From Nigrospora sphaerica (Eukaryota > Ascomycota > Sordariomycetes > Amphisphaeriales > Apiosporaceae), in assembly GCA_018287875.1 (NCBI GenBank), contig JAGVVL010000013.1:2728001-2792000 (forward strand): DNA of 64,000 nucleotides, written 5' to 3'. Shown piece after piece: positions 1-11,519 of the stretch. A program made the position numbers and the translations under genes. The notes beneath the pieces were generated by a model. That model was not told where the DNA came from, ran no database searches, and saw nothing but the letters and a program-made list of their open reading frames with translations. Within the stretch, counting starts at the first letter, position 1. Each line of letters starts with the position of its first letter.

Positions 1-886
1 GCCGCCTCAGCGTCGGTCCGGGCCACAGCAATCAGGTCACTGCCCATGATGTCGGCCTGGGCACGGATGGCGACCAGGCGGTTGATGTGCTCGCTAATGG
101 GCACCAGCACCTTGCCCGCCATGTGGCCACACTTTTTGGTGCCAGGGGCCTGGTCTTCTATGTGGATTCCCGCCGCCCCGGACTCGACAAAGAGCTTCGT
201 CAGCTTCATGACGGCCGTCAGGCCACCGTGGCCGGTATCAGCGTCGGCAATGATGGGTCGGAGGTAGTCAATGTTGGCGAGGTTGCCCCGGGCGGATTTT
301 GGGACGCTGAGCCTCTCGTTGCGTTGTTTCCGGTCGTGGAACAGCTGGGCCATGAACAGGTGCTTGACCTTGTTCGGTACCGTCGTCTGTTGCAAGTTAG
401 CCGAGTCCTGGCGGGACAGGGGCGTAATGGGACCTGCTCACGTAGGGGTAATCGGCCAGATCGGGACCCGGCTCGTCCGAGGCCGAGGCTGTCGACGACG
501 ACTGCCAGCCCGAGACATAGACCGTGTCGAGGTACTTGGCCATCTGCGTCACCATTGTGGGTTCGAGACAGCCGTAGGTGTAACTGGCATCGCGGTTCTG
601 GGCGTCCTCTCTTAGCATGCGTGAGTCGGGGGGTTGTGACGTGGGAAGAATGCACCTTGAAGCGGCCCTCGAGGATGTTCCACAGCTTCTTGGACTGGGC
701 ATTGCTCGGGTATTCCACCTTGAGATGTCCTCTTTTCGAGACAATCTGCTCGGCTGTGAAGGGTCTCTTGGTGTGCCGCCACCTCGAGTCGCTCCACCAC
801 TGCCGGACCGCCTCGACCTCCTTGAGGAACAGCTCGTCTTCCACATTGGGGTCGACGGCATTGCTGATCATGTTGTTGGCGGCCAT
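1..886 (-). CDS. icl1: Isocitrate lyase (N-terminal part, cut by window edge)
   Basis: Isocitrate lyase cleaves isocitrate to glyoxylate and succinate, the first committed step of the glyoxylate cycle; in filamentous fungi it is normally glyoxysomal/peroxisomal and needed for growth on acetate and fatty acids. The start ATG is at 886. Exons read 886-656, 606-442 and 386-1, with introns of 49 and 55 nt (CTAAC branch site in the second). Recognisable segments in order are [82 protein letters not shown] and [17 protein letters not shown], all hallmarks of the family. About 260 of roughly 540 residues are present; the catalytic KKCGH motif is inside the window and the C-terminus is outside. The upstream 1.8 kb is non-coding and should hold its promoter. 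Confidence 0.95.
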
Positions 887-2713
887 GGTGGGCAGTCTCT
901 GTACGGAACAACTACGTCCAGACGAACGGGCTGGGCGGGGGGGGAGAAATAGCAGGCAAGAGGCCGGGCCAGGGAGCACGATCACTTCGAGTAGGAGATC
1001 TCGCAGGGACAGGGGAGAGGTTGCACAAAGGTAAGGGAAAGCAGAAGAGAAACGGACTCGACCGTTGAATATGAGGAGATGGCCCGTCCCATGGCGGATG
1101 GGCCGGGTGGTGGCAGCCACAAACAGCCGAGCTTGCTCGGAAACGGTCGGTCGAGCGGCAATCGAACTTGCAGATGACAGAGGCACGCACGCGGGCTCTC
1201 GGCGTCTCACTGCACGCACGCGAGAGAGTTTCGCCTGGGGTGTACGCCCCTGCGCCAGGGCGTCAAGGAGCCATCAGTCAGTCGCGGCGGAGCTGGCTCG
1301 TGGCATCGCAGCCGTCGTCAGGATCTGGACCGATTCGGGCCAAAGGGCGTGTTAGTCGGACGAGAGGTTGCCGTCATTGGTCCAGATGCCGAGACCCCGG
1401 AGTTCGCTAGGGGTGCTGAATGCCACTTGCACGGCTTGTGTGTGTCGCGGCGATCGTCGCCCCGCATTCACAGAAACCCCGGTTGGCAATGGAGCCCCTT
1501 CCCTTTTCCACCCCCATCGCCCATTGGCCCAGCCGAGCTGCAACAGGCACCCACGGGCAACCGACCGAGACGGATCTGCCAGGCCTGGGCGTGACGAGCA
1601 ATGACGCAGCCGCGAACCATCTTGCCGCGTGACGAGCGTGACAGTCCCACGCTTCGGAGGAACCGAGGGCAGAGACAAGAGACGAACGACGCGGCGTAGC
1701 GTTCCTTCTTCATGCACCGGCTCGCCCCCCCGCCACGCCACGTACAGCATACAGCACAGCAGACATGTAGGTACGGACTGGCCCGTCCACCGGCTCTTTG
1801 CGGATGGAAGGGGAAAGGGGAGGGTCCTCCGGGGGGGCTCCATCAGTCGCAATGGCAAGCAGGGGATAGGGATGCACTCCACCCTTGACATGTGAAGACG
1901 TCCCGGCTGAATGCGGGTTGGCTTGCACCAACGGCGTTTGCCAGATGCAAGGAGCACGTTGATCCCGAGACATCTGAACCCAACCTTGTGTGTGTGTCAG
2001 CAGATTGTCACTGCATTGTTTGTGAGCCTCGGCTCCCGGATCTGGGGTAGCCAGGGCGAGGTAATACCGCCTGCCGCCGCCGCCGCCGCCGTTGTCGTTA
2101 GGGCCTTGACACGAGCAACGACGACGGCATGTCTGTCACATGCATGCGCATACCAGTCCACCAGCTTCTTCCTCGCCATCTCCCCAAGTAAACACACCCT
2201 CTCTGCCGACCGGCCGGTCCGCCTCGTCTGCTTCGCCTCTCCATATCCCAAAAGCTTGGCGAGTCAAGCCCGCCTCCACGTCAGCCAAGTGCAACAAGTA
2301 CTAAGTTCCCAAGTCGTCACATTTTCGTGCTATCGTGCTATCGTGCCTTCCACCCTCTCCTTCATCATCAAACCGTACAAGTAGTAGCATGCGTGCCGCG
2401 GCCACAGATGCGTAAAACCCCACCAATACCTAAACCCCCTTTCTGGGGTGCATTTGGAACTTGGCTAGCTCCCCGCGCTGTTTCCACCCGCTATGACAAC
2501 CACCATCACTTCGACTTCCTACATATCAAGCTGTTTCCCCCTCCGAGTTCTGTAGAGCAGCTTGCCATCCAGGCGACAACATAAAACCACACGCCGGCCA
2601 CCGACGGTGCGACGGGGGAAGCGAGTGGCCCTGCCAGTGCCAATCGTCCGAGGGTCCCGCACGATCGTCGCTGGTGAATCATACGCAATTCAAGCAACCA
2701 ACGAAGCCATCGT
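887..2713. other. Intergenic region upstream of isocitrate lyase
   Basis: No convincing gene on either strand; the open frames here are low-complexity and lack recognisable motifs. It holds the isocitrate lyase promoter/5' leader and the 3' flank of trehalase. A pure GCC-type trinucleotide run lies at 2073-2091. A CTGGGG sequence at 1235-1240 fits the consensus for the carbon catabolite repressor CreA/CRE-1, but a six-base match by itself is weak. Confidence 0.6.
2073..2091. repeat. GCC trinucleotide microsatellite
   Basis: About six uninterrupted copies of GCC in non-coding DNA between isocitrate lyase and trehalase. Confidence 0.85.
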
Positions 2714-5117
2714 CTAAGCCAGGTCAGACAAAATCTTCTCCTCCCGGAGCTTCTGCGCCCGCTCGTACGTGTCCCAGGGCGTCAGGGTACCCAGTGCTCG
2801 CTTCATCTCCGTGTTCACAAACTGCAAGCCGTAGACATAACTGGCGTTCACCCAGCCAAAACTGCCACACTGTTAGCCAAATTTCCTGCCTCGGCCGCCG
2901 GCATCGTCGACTTACCCTTCTCTGGCGACGCCCTTGAAGTCGGAACCCTGGTTGCCGTATTCGGCATCCACCCGGTGCGGGTCGACGGGACGTGTCACGT
3001 CGTACTTCTCGACCACCACGCCGTTGAAGTCGAAGAAGGCCTTGGTGACCATGAAAAGCCAACGGTAGGCCAGTCTCTGGGCCAGGTCATGGTAGCCGTA
3101 GCGGTGAAGACCCGTCCAGGCCAGCATCTGCTGTGGTGCCCAGCCGTAGGGGTAGTCCCACTGTCGGTTGGGCCGCTCCAGGCTGGTGACACCGCGGGAC
3201 TCCTCTGTTCCCGACAGGAGACCACCGTATGCTTCGAATTTGGGCACCGCCGTCTTCACCACCCGCGCCGCCTTCTCGGGGTCGGGCACACCGGCCCACA
3301 GCGGCCAGAACGTCGTGCAGGTTTCGTACGTGCACTGCTCTTGCTTCTTCGTGTTGTAGTCAAAGTACATGCCCTTCTCCTCGTTCCACAGGTACTTGTG
3401 GATAGCGGCCCGGCGTCTCTTCCAGCGCCGGTCCCAGATGGCCGACGTCTCGATTTGTCCCGGCTTCATGGTGCCGTCGCACCACTCGGCAGGTATCTCG
3501 AGTTTGTCGTTGAACACGTTGCGAATGATGCGAGCGATGTCCATCTCGTACTTGTAGATGAGCGAGTTCAAGTCGACGGTGGCGAGATCAGCACACACCC
3601 GCTCCAGGCGGTACGACGTGTCGTGGCCCGACTCGCGAACAGCACGGTCGTGCAGGAAATATTCGTCCAGCTCGGGCTCTTCGACCTGACGGTAGTTGTA
3701 AGCCCGAACGAACTCCTTGAACGTCATGCCGTACTTCTCCGCGTACGGCTCCAGGATGTGCACGAAATGCGACGCTTCCGTCTCGGGCGGGACGCCCAGA
3801 CCTTCGGGGCGGTACCGCGACAAGCCCGTCTTGGGATCCAGCCGCGGCTCGCACGTCCATACACAGTAATACTCCTTGATGGCGGCCAAGAAGGCCGTCT
3901 TGAGGAAATCGGCGGCGCCGGGCTCGTGCTTGATCTTCTCGTAAACCCGCAGCGTCATATCCGTCAGGAAAGGCGGCTGCGAGCGGCACAGGTAGTAGGA
4001 GCGCGTGGCGTTCAGGATTTTCCCGTAGTGACGGATGCAGAAACAGAAGTTCTGGACCATGCCCTTGGCCAAGTGGACCTTGTCGTTCACCAGGAGGCCC
4101 AGGGACTCCATGTAGCTGTCCCAGCCGTACAACTCGTTGAAACGGCCGCCGGGAACCACGAAGGGCACCCCGCGCATCTCCTCCTTGCCCGTCTCGGGAT
4201 CGATGAATTTCTCCATGTCAACGGCGAGAAGGCCGGGCTTGTCGTTCATGTCTCTAACGAGCTCGGGGGTGATCTTGGCGGGAAGCATGCAGACGTCTAA
4301 CCGCAAGTCGGGGAGGTCCTTGGCCACTTGCTGGTAGTACTCATACTGCTCGGGGGCCCCGGGCGGAATGTAGATGCGGGGGCGAGGATCGTCGCTCGCG
4401 TCTTTGGAGTCCTTGGCCGCCACTTCAATACTGGACGCATCAATGCGACGGGTCAAGCCCTCCCAAAACTGATCTTTGATGAGCCGGGACAGGCGGCTGA
4501 CGGGGTTCTCGTTGAGTCTGCCGATATCCAGAATGACTTGTTTGCGGCCGAACTCCTTGGCCATGTAGAGCTCCTGCAGCAGGTTGGACAGCATGTACGT
4601 GCCACGGATATCAAATCGATTGTGGCCGCCCGATGCAGCCGTCCGGAGCGAGATGACTTTGGGGCCGACGTCCTCGATGGTGATCTGCATGTTGTTGTCC
4701 GTGTCCTCCTGGGCCTGCAAGCTCTCCAAGGTGCTGTCGACATCGACGAGGAACTGGCGTGAATGAGGCCTACTGGACTCATCTGCAAAATTGCCGTTAG
4801 CGGGGTGGGGGGTCTTGTCGTCTCCGAAGAGCAGGTTACAGCGAAGGAAACCTACCGTGACTGCCTCGCCGGTGAGGTTCGTAGAGACCTAGGCGTTCGA
4901 AGTGCTGGGCCAGGCCGTTCTGGGAGTATGTGCGCGCGCGGCCGTGGCTGCGCAACTCCTGCTCCGACGTGTAGTAGGTTTTGGCATCTCCATACATTGC
5001 CGAGTCGTCCACTGCGCTGAAGCTGCCATCTGGCCGGCGTAGCCTCTGCTGGGCCAGCGGGGGGCCGTTGCTGAGCACCGAGTCCAGGGCCGAGTCGTCT
5101 TGGGACTGGGTCGCCAT
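2714..5117 (-). CDS. nth1: Neutral trehalase (GH37)
   Basis: Cytosolic neutral trehalase hydrolyses stored trehalose to two glucose, typically during germination and recovery from stress. Exons are 5117-4856, 4782-2916 and 2861-2714 (introns 73 and 54 nt), giving 758 residues, normal for the family. Trehalase signature 1 ([14 protein letters not shown]) starts at residue 298 and signature 2 ([10 protein letters not shown]) at 628. A loop [12 protein letters not shown] starts at residue 114, where neutral trehalases carry a calcium-binding motif. Just before it RRGS (residues 83-86) matches a PKA site, the expected cAMP/PKA control of this class; its codons end three nucleotides-plus before intron 1. 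There is no signal peptide, which separates it from acid (secreted) trehalases. Start choice: MATQSQDD at 5117 is the first ATG in frame after the non-coding leader. Confidence 0.96.
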
Positions 5118-8100
5118 GTTCGGGCTTCGACGGTCTTCTCGGCGTCGATGAGGTAGGAAGGTAGATAAGAGGATTTGCTGTTCGCCACCCGTACAATTGG
5201 CTCGGGGCGGGATCCCAATGGGCCGGCAGACAAACAATGATCAAGGGGGAAAGGCAACCAAGTGCAGAACTGAGCCCAGGACGCAGCGAGCTGGGTTTTT
5301 CTTCTCGAGGTCGAAGGCAGGCCCGAGGCAAGCAGGCGACGACCACGGACAGAGCAGCTGGGGCAGAGAAGGGTAGCAACTGCGTGTTGGCAAACGGGCC
5401 GGTTGCAACGCTTTTTGAAGCCACGCAAACCGCAGGGTGAGGATAGTCTGCGAGAGGAAAACGTTGGTCGATGCTCGTGTGATTGTGCCGGTGTTGGTCA
5501 GGAGAAGTGTAATAGGTAATAAGAGAGAACAAAAGCTGTGCTGCTGACCGCCAACCCACGCTACTGCTAAATGGAGGGGTATGGGGGTCCTTTCTCTCTG
5601 GCGCAGAAGCAAGCTGGCAACTGGCGATTGGGATGGATGGATGGACGGATGGGCCCTTGCGCGCGGTCTCTTTCTCTTTCTCACTATCCCTCTCTCTCCT
5701 TCTGCTTCTCTCCCCTTGGGCTGTGTTGCACCGGGGACTGGGACCGTGGGGGGACCGGGACTGGGCGCACTGGGGTAGGCGTCGAAGCGATCCGTTGAAT
5801 GTTTCTCCAAGCTCCAAGCTTCGAGGTCACGATGGTTGATTGCTCTCGCTCGCTTGCGGGCCGGCTGCTTTTCCTTTTAGGTTTCACGCACCCTCCCTCC
5901 AAGTCCCAATGCCACACACCCGGGCGGGCTTCTACTGAAGTACTGCGGGTGTTACCCTTTCCGCCATCCTGAACGCAGGGATGATATCATCGGCGAGCGG
6001 GCGACGATGACCGCAAGGGACGGGCTTTGCCTCCACTGCAATGACGCTAGCTGTGGGTTCCAAAAGTTGGAGACGAGAACGATTCTTCACTCGGGGCTAG
6101 TCGGGCCAGGTCCCATAGAAACTTCCACTTCGTGATGATACTTGCTTGTCGTCCAAGCGATGGCTTTGCTGCCCGCCCATCCCCTCCATCTCGGCACTAG
6201 GTAAGTCGGTCCTCGGTACGTAAGTCGATGTCTACGATGGAAACCTGGCCTTGCGGCGGTGGACGAGTAGGTCCCTATTGCGCCTGAGAACCTTGTCTAC
6301 CTAGGTAGCTCACGCTCGTACGATCGATGGGACGAGACTATGTGGTATTATGCCCGCCGGTAAACCGATCATCCAGGCGCTCCCTCTTCTCTCCTCACCG
6401 GCGCCGCCATGGCCTTCACTCTGATGCGCCGCCCGGTTATCGGGCCCGACTCTCATGGGAAGATGGACGTCCTTCCATCTAGTGCAGCGGAACGGAAGAC
6501 GCCATCGCAAATGGAGAACCCGTCTTATGAGATACAGCAGAGTGGGCGTCCATAGTAGCCCTCCCTAACTTGCCCCAACGGTGTTTGGGGGGCCCTCTTC
6601 GTTACTCCGCCCTTGGGACCAGCATGACCGGCTCGCCGGGTGTAGGCTCGTGTTACGGGCCTCCTAGCGAGTCCCTCACGATCTCGCTGACACGACGGCA
6701 CGAAATCCGACAAAGACATTGAAAACCCTATCGCTGCACTGGGAACGGTGCTACCCCACCCAATTGCTGTGCGGCCGCTTCGGACCACCAATAGGACTGT
6801 TGAGTGCGACATGAGCACACCCTCAACTGCCGGGTGCCGTTGGCGAGTGCCCCCGGCTTCTCGTGCGGCTCAGGAGGACAAATCGGATATCACCTACCCC
6901 CTTTCCTGCTAATGTACACCGGGGAGGGGGAGGGGGCTGAATGCACGGCAAGCCGATCGGTGCTCGACTTTGTGACTTGTTGTATACCTACTGAGAGCAG
7001 GTAACCATCCATCTGCCTAGCACCAGCCTGGGGACAGGCCGATAGACAGTACACAGTGGGCGGCTTCTCCTTTGCCCGTGAGCAAGCATACCTCCCCGTG
7101 TCCCGGCATGGAAAGGGGACCCTGGCGTCGGGACTATGGCCTCCGGAGACCGAAAGCCTGGCCCGCGGTACCCCACGAAGCGGTGACAGGAGCTACAGCT
7201 CCGACCCCCACGACGAGACGGATCGTCCGTCGCCTCCGGTCGCGGCGACCGGACTACCGGTACACGTAATGCCAACATCACCTACAGATTGGACATGGCA
7301 TACGTTCCATGCGTGCGCACACGCATGGGCAATCTCAGACGGCGGCCCTCTTGTCCAACTTGGCGGAAAGCTTGAGTGACACGATGCCAAGCACCCGGGA
7401 CCGTCGGTCAGCACGTACTGCCAACGCTGGAGAGTGGGTGCCTGCAGGACCGAGAGGGCACGCTGGCCAGCCGCCATGTTGAGACCCGGGAGAGCCAAAT
7501 AGACTCCGTCGTTGTTTGGACGTGCCGTGCAATCCAAAAAAGGCCGGAATCTATCTGGGACCCTTCCGGAGCCGCAAGTTTGCCTGATGCTGTCTTACCC
7601 GGACGGCAGCCAAACGACCCTGGGGATGGCACGGACGGGAGACTGTCCCTGCCTACGCGGCCAAAGTTTCTAGCTTGTTGGGTCTCATAGTACAGACGCG
7701 AACACCTACGTGCCTCTCTCGGGTCGATCTGCCGGGCTATATAAAAAGTCCAGGTGGAAGCGAGTTGGCATAGAAGGAGGCGTTGGCGAGCTTGTTCCCC
7801 ACCCACCAACCAGACCGGATGTGATAATACTCGAGGGCCGTGGGACACCATGATATCCCCGAACCAAGTAACGTTGGAAGGTACGACGCATATGTCTCGA
7901 GTTCCAACGCCCACCTCCATCATCCATGGTGGCCGCACAAGAAAGAACCCCGCAGTCTGTGGTTGCGGTGCCACTCAGGGAAACTAGCGGGAGCTATCGA
8001 GTGTCTCAGAATCAGCCATGTTGCTCCAAATGCCCACCCAAGCAAGCGGTTCGTGTCCCGGCGCCAAAAAAAGATGATGCGACGGAACACAACCCGAGCA

Positions 8101-8175
8101 CTGGCAAGGAGCACGACACCAAGACCAAGTCGGTGGCCAGGGAGTGGGGGGAGACGACGACCAAAAATATCAGAG
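5118..8175. other. Intergenic region, trehalase promoter side
   Basis: No supported protein gene. The first ~700 bases upstream of trehalase are rich in C/T tracts typical of fungal leaders. An AGGGG/CCCCT motif at 5575-5579 matches the stress response element that controls trehalose genes in yeasts, though the function here is inferred. From about 5.9 to 8.2 kb I see only short random frames and no RNA gene until the tRNA. Confidence 0.55.
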
Positions 8176-8247
8176 CGACCCAGACGGGATTCGAACCCGC
8201 AATCTTCAGTGCCGAAAACTGACGCCTTACCATTAGGCCACCAGGCC
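8176..8247 (-). tRNA. tRNA-Arg (anticodon TCG)
   Basis: Read on the minus strand the 72 bases fold as a cloverleaf. The acceptor stem is GGCCTGG with CTGGGTC, containing several G-U pairs. The D arm is GCCT/AGGC, the anticodon arm TCAGT/ACTGA with loop TTTCGGC (anticodon TCG, reading CGA), and the T arm GCGGG-TTCGAAT-CCCGT. Discriminator base is G. A run of T follows on the minus strand (8165-8169), a usual polymerase III stop. No intron is present. The short 7-base D loop and wobble-rich acceptor stem are slightly unusual, but the A and B boxes are intact. Confidence 0.9.
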
Positions 8248-8700
8248 TCTTGGGGTATCGCAGCGACAACCTTGAAGGAGGAGTCACAACGACGATATCC
8301 ACCTACCCGTCAGGGAAGATGTTGTAGAGATTCTCCCTTCATAAGGGACTATATCGTGAGTCAACAAAGACCTTGGGGGGCTTTTACTTTAGCGTGGGCT
8401 GGCAGCTGGCAGGATCGTTACTGGAGCGGCCTATCTTTACGTAACGCGTGCAAAGATTTGCTAGCTTGGGCTGCCAGCCAACCTGACATGTTTGGCGGCA
8501 TTGCTCACTGAGCTCGAAGTCCGGCTCCCCATATCAGTGCGGCGTACGGATAGGCTTGCACCATGACTCGTCCACGGTCGGAAGGCCTCTCCCCAGTCAC
8601 CGGGCAGACTGACAAAGGGCGAGAAATATCCAGCGGAGCGAGCAGGAACTTGGCCTGTCAAACAACCCCTCCCATTCCATACCACAAGCGAACATGCCGG

Positions 8701-8729
8701 CCAGCCATGCCAGCCATGCCAGCCATGCC
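8701..8729. repeat. Short tandem repeat, unit CCAGCCATG
   Basis: Three successive copies of the nine-base unit CCAGCCATG, in non-coding DNA. Confidence 0.75.
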
Positions 8730-9512
8730 GTCAGCTCACTAGCAACAAACACAAACTATCAGGGAATGGATGCCTGCTGCTGATACCTACTACATATTGG
8801 CCAACCCAGATGATCCCAGCACATGCGGGTTGCCTGTGCTCATTTACCTTTTTGGGGTTCGCACGCGAACGATCAGCTATCAGTCACTCAGCTTACCCAT
8901 GCCGCTGGTGTTTGTCCACCCTGAACTGCAGTGATGTGCATGCAGAAGATTCAATATCTAATGCACGCCGCCCCCCCGACGCACGCATTATTGAGTCTGG
9001 ACCTTCACGATTTGCCATCAGAGCTTTGCAAGCCAGGGTCTGCCTGTCCCTCTGTAGTTTAGCTGAGAAACCGTGCGTCTGAACTCGCTGGGAGATTGCT
9101 GAGGCGCTTTTCAGCTCTGTCGAAATGTGCTAAAGGTGTCGCTGTTGCCCCGGAGGCAGCCGCTCTTCGCAAGCCGTACCCGCCGCCACTCTCGGTTGGC
9201 TCAAGGCCAGATAAGCGCCGGCTTCACCGTGTCCCCCAGGTGAACGAACAATATTGGGAACCTGGCGAGCCGGGCGGTTCTGCTGATCCGGATAACGGAC
9301 TCTCGATGAACGGAACTGCGCGGCACTGGCAAGTCATGAAATCACATCGACATCGTGACGGCAGAGAGGTCTCGCCTGGCCCGATTAATAGGGCCCGGGC
9401 GAAATCCAGCGCTACCTCCTACCTCCCAGGCCCGCAGAGTGTCCGCAAGGAGAGCGGAGCCCTTCACCGTCCACCGAGCTGTGTTCTGTTTAAGTACAGC
9501 TTGCCAGCCAGC

Positions 9513-9607
9513 CGAGGGGGTGGATAAAGAAAAAGCGCCCCAGCAGCTCTACCAGAGCCATGCTGGAAGAGTGCCCTGGCTGGGGCGCTTTTTTTGTCCA
9601 CCCCTCG
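9513..9607. repeat. Long imperfect hairpin, about 95 nt
   Basis: The left arm (9513-9544) and the right arm (9579-9607) are inverted copies: both share AAAAGCGCCCCAGC next to the loop and CGAGGGG plus TGGA at the outer end, with three bases of length difference. The 34-base centre also pairs partly (CTCT.CCAG with CTGG.AGAG), so the whole segment can fold as one rod. It is non-coding. It could be a miniature inverted-repeat element or the source of a structured RNA. Confidence 0.75.
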
Positions 9608-11519
9608 CCAGCCGGCCGGGCCTATTTAGTCTCTAAATCGCCGATCCGGCTGCAACCAAGGGTACAGGGGTGCTACGTGTAGAGCGGGCGCTGAAGGACC
9701 AGGGGGTGTGGGAAAGGAAAGTTGCTGGTCCAGGAACGGTCGGCTTCGAGCAACAATGGGCGGAAACTTAACGTTGACTGCCTACAGGCAGCGACAAAGC
9801 CATGTCACCAAGACACCCGCCCGCGCATCTCGTATCCGTCCCGAGCTGCCGACGTGTATACATAGTAGATGCCAGTACCAGTGTACATGCACGGCACGCA
9901 CATCTATCTGCCTCTCCGACAGCCGTCGCGCTTCAGGTCGGCCGTCTCTTTAGTGGTGGTATCGTGATAGTCCTGGCCCGCGTCGTCGGCGCGATGGGTG
10001 AGGAAGTACGGAGTAGTGAGCCCACTTCCTCGACCTGAGGGGAACGCCACCACGCGAAGACAAGGACTTGTACCCCTGGGTGGCCCGTGGCTCGAGATGA
10101 CGGGTCTTTGTCTCCCAGCTGGCCTCGGGCGCCTTTGTTCTCAAAACAATAAGCGGAACCCCATTCTGAAAAATGTTCGGCGGCTTGGCCTGCCGTTCAG
10201 CCCGTCGCGGGCGGAGAGCTGAATCTGTGTATCTCTTTTTTTCCTTCTCCGTCCTGCGATCCGCTATTTTTAGTCCCCGGCTCAGTACTCAGCACACGGC
10301 AGGAAGAGGCCCAATCACATCCGATCGGGCCCCTCTTTGGACCTTATCCAGCCAAGAGCCGTAAGCCTTGGCATGTACCAGACATCGTATTGTGTTCGTG
10401 GTGGGGTCCTGATTCGGTAATGGGCGAGCCGAGCTCGACGAGCGAGCACCCGAACGAAGTCCAGGCCACTACCGACTGATACGGCCTGCATATGCACAGA
10501 TAGCTGGCAGCACGATTCCCTTCGCCTCGCCCTCCGACTTTTCACACCTGCAGTGGCGGTTCGGATTTGACGGGGGGTGGTTGGGCTCTGGTCTCCATCA
10601 CATCGACCCTCCTCCGAAGTCTCTGACCACCAGGCCAATCAGCCGACCGTGCCGAACTTGCGATCCAAGCGGAAGAGAAGCGGATAGGGTAGTGGATACG
10701 GGCGATATAAGCCAGGGGGTCCTGATAACCGATTCGGGGCAGCTAGGGCCCCGGCCGTCGTGCCATACCTACAGACATGACAGGCGGCCTTCACACCTAA
10801 CGACAGCGGGAGTTCCTCGCAATTTGCACCCCGTTCCGTGAGGAGGAGCCGTGGGGTTGTATTTGTATACGGAGCAGGACTCGTGCTTTCCTCACCAGCC
10901 TGACGCCGTCGCTCTCGCGCCAGGCCGAGGCAGGGTCGAATGGAGTCAAACGGCTTAGTATCGGGTACTCACTCGGCGGGTAGTAAGCGTCTAGCCCGCT
11001 ACCCATCCCTGTAGTTGGTAGTTCGTCGTTCTCAGGTGGAGATGGGTGGGCTCGATAGACGAGCGCTCTGGTCCCACGCCCACCATGTACTTGCGGTATC
11101 CTGGCCGTTCCTGGCTGCTAGTGCAGGCGGCCTGTACTTGCTGGACGAATGGCCGCGGTTTTGAACCCGGCCCTGGCTGTCACCGGGAGCTTCTAGACCA
11201 TTGCCCAATCACCAGTCCGTCGCTACCACTACGTACAGCTCATCCAGCCCAGCGGGCGGACGGGATGGAGGTTTGCGGCTGGATCTGTGCCGGAGCCAAG
11301 CAGGCGCCGGGCTAGAGCAGCCACCCATAAGTATTGGCCGTCGAGTGTTTCCGTGTTGTTCAAGTACCATTACCCCCCCCCTCCCGGAGACGCGAGAGGC
11401 CCCCTCCTCTCCTCCTGTTTCGACGTCCTCGCGCCTCTCGTTTCCCCCGTCCGTCCCAGCCCGGGACCATCAGCGACAAGCGTGGTCGTCGTTCGCTTTC
11501 TTCCACGACACTTGTCAAG

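Larger units (their letters stand above)
8248..11519. other. Intergenic region between tRNA-Arg and glycosyltransferase
   Basis: No supported protein gene. It contains a short 9-base tandem repeat near 8701-8729, a long hairpin at 9513-9607 and, over the last ~200 bases, a C/T-rich leader typical of the promoter of the gene at 11520. Confidence 0.55.

Noticed and set aside
1352..1957. Minus-strand frame of 201 codons upstream of isocitrate lyase
   Set aside because: No motif, overlapping frames on both strands are equally long, no plausible splice partners.
2975..4300. Long plus-strand open frame (441 codons)
   Set aside because: It is the antisense of the neutral trehalase exon, whose signatures are unambiguous; the antisense product is low-complexity with no known domain.
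11150..11220. tRNA-like segment on the minus strand with a B-box-like GGTTCAAAACC
   Set aside because: The T stem has two mismatches and no anticodon arm forms, so no cloverleaf.
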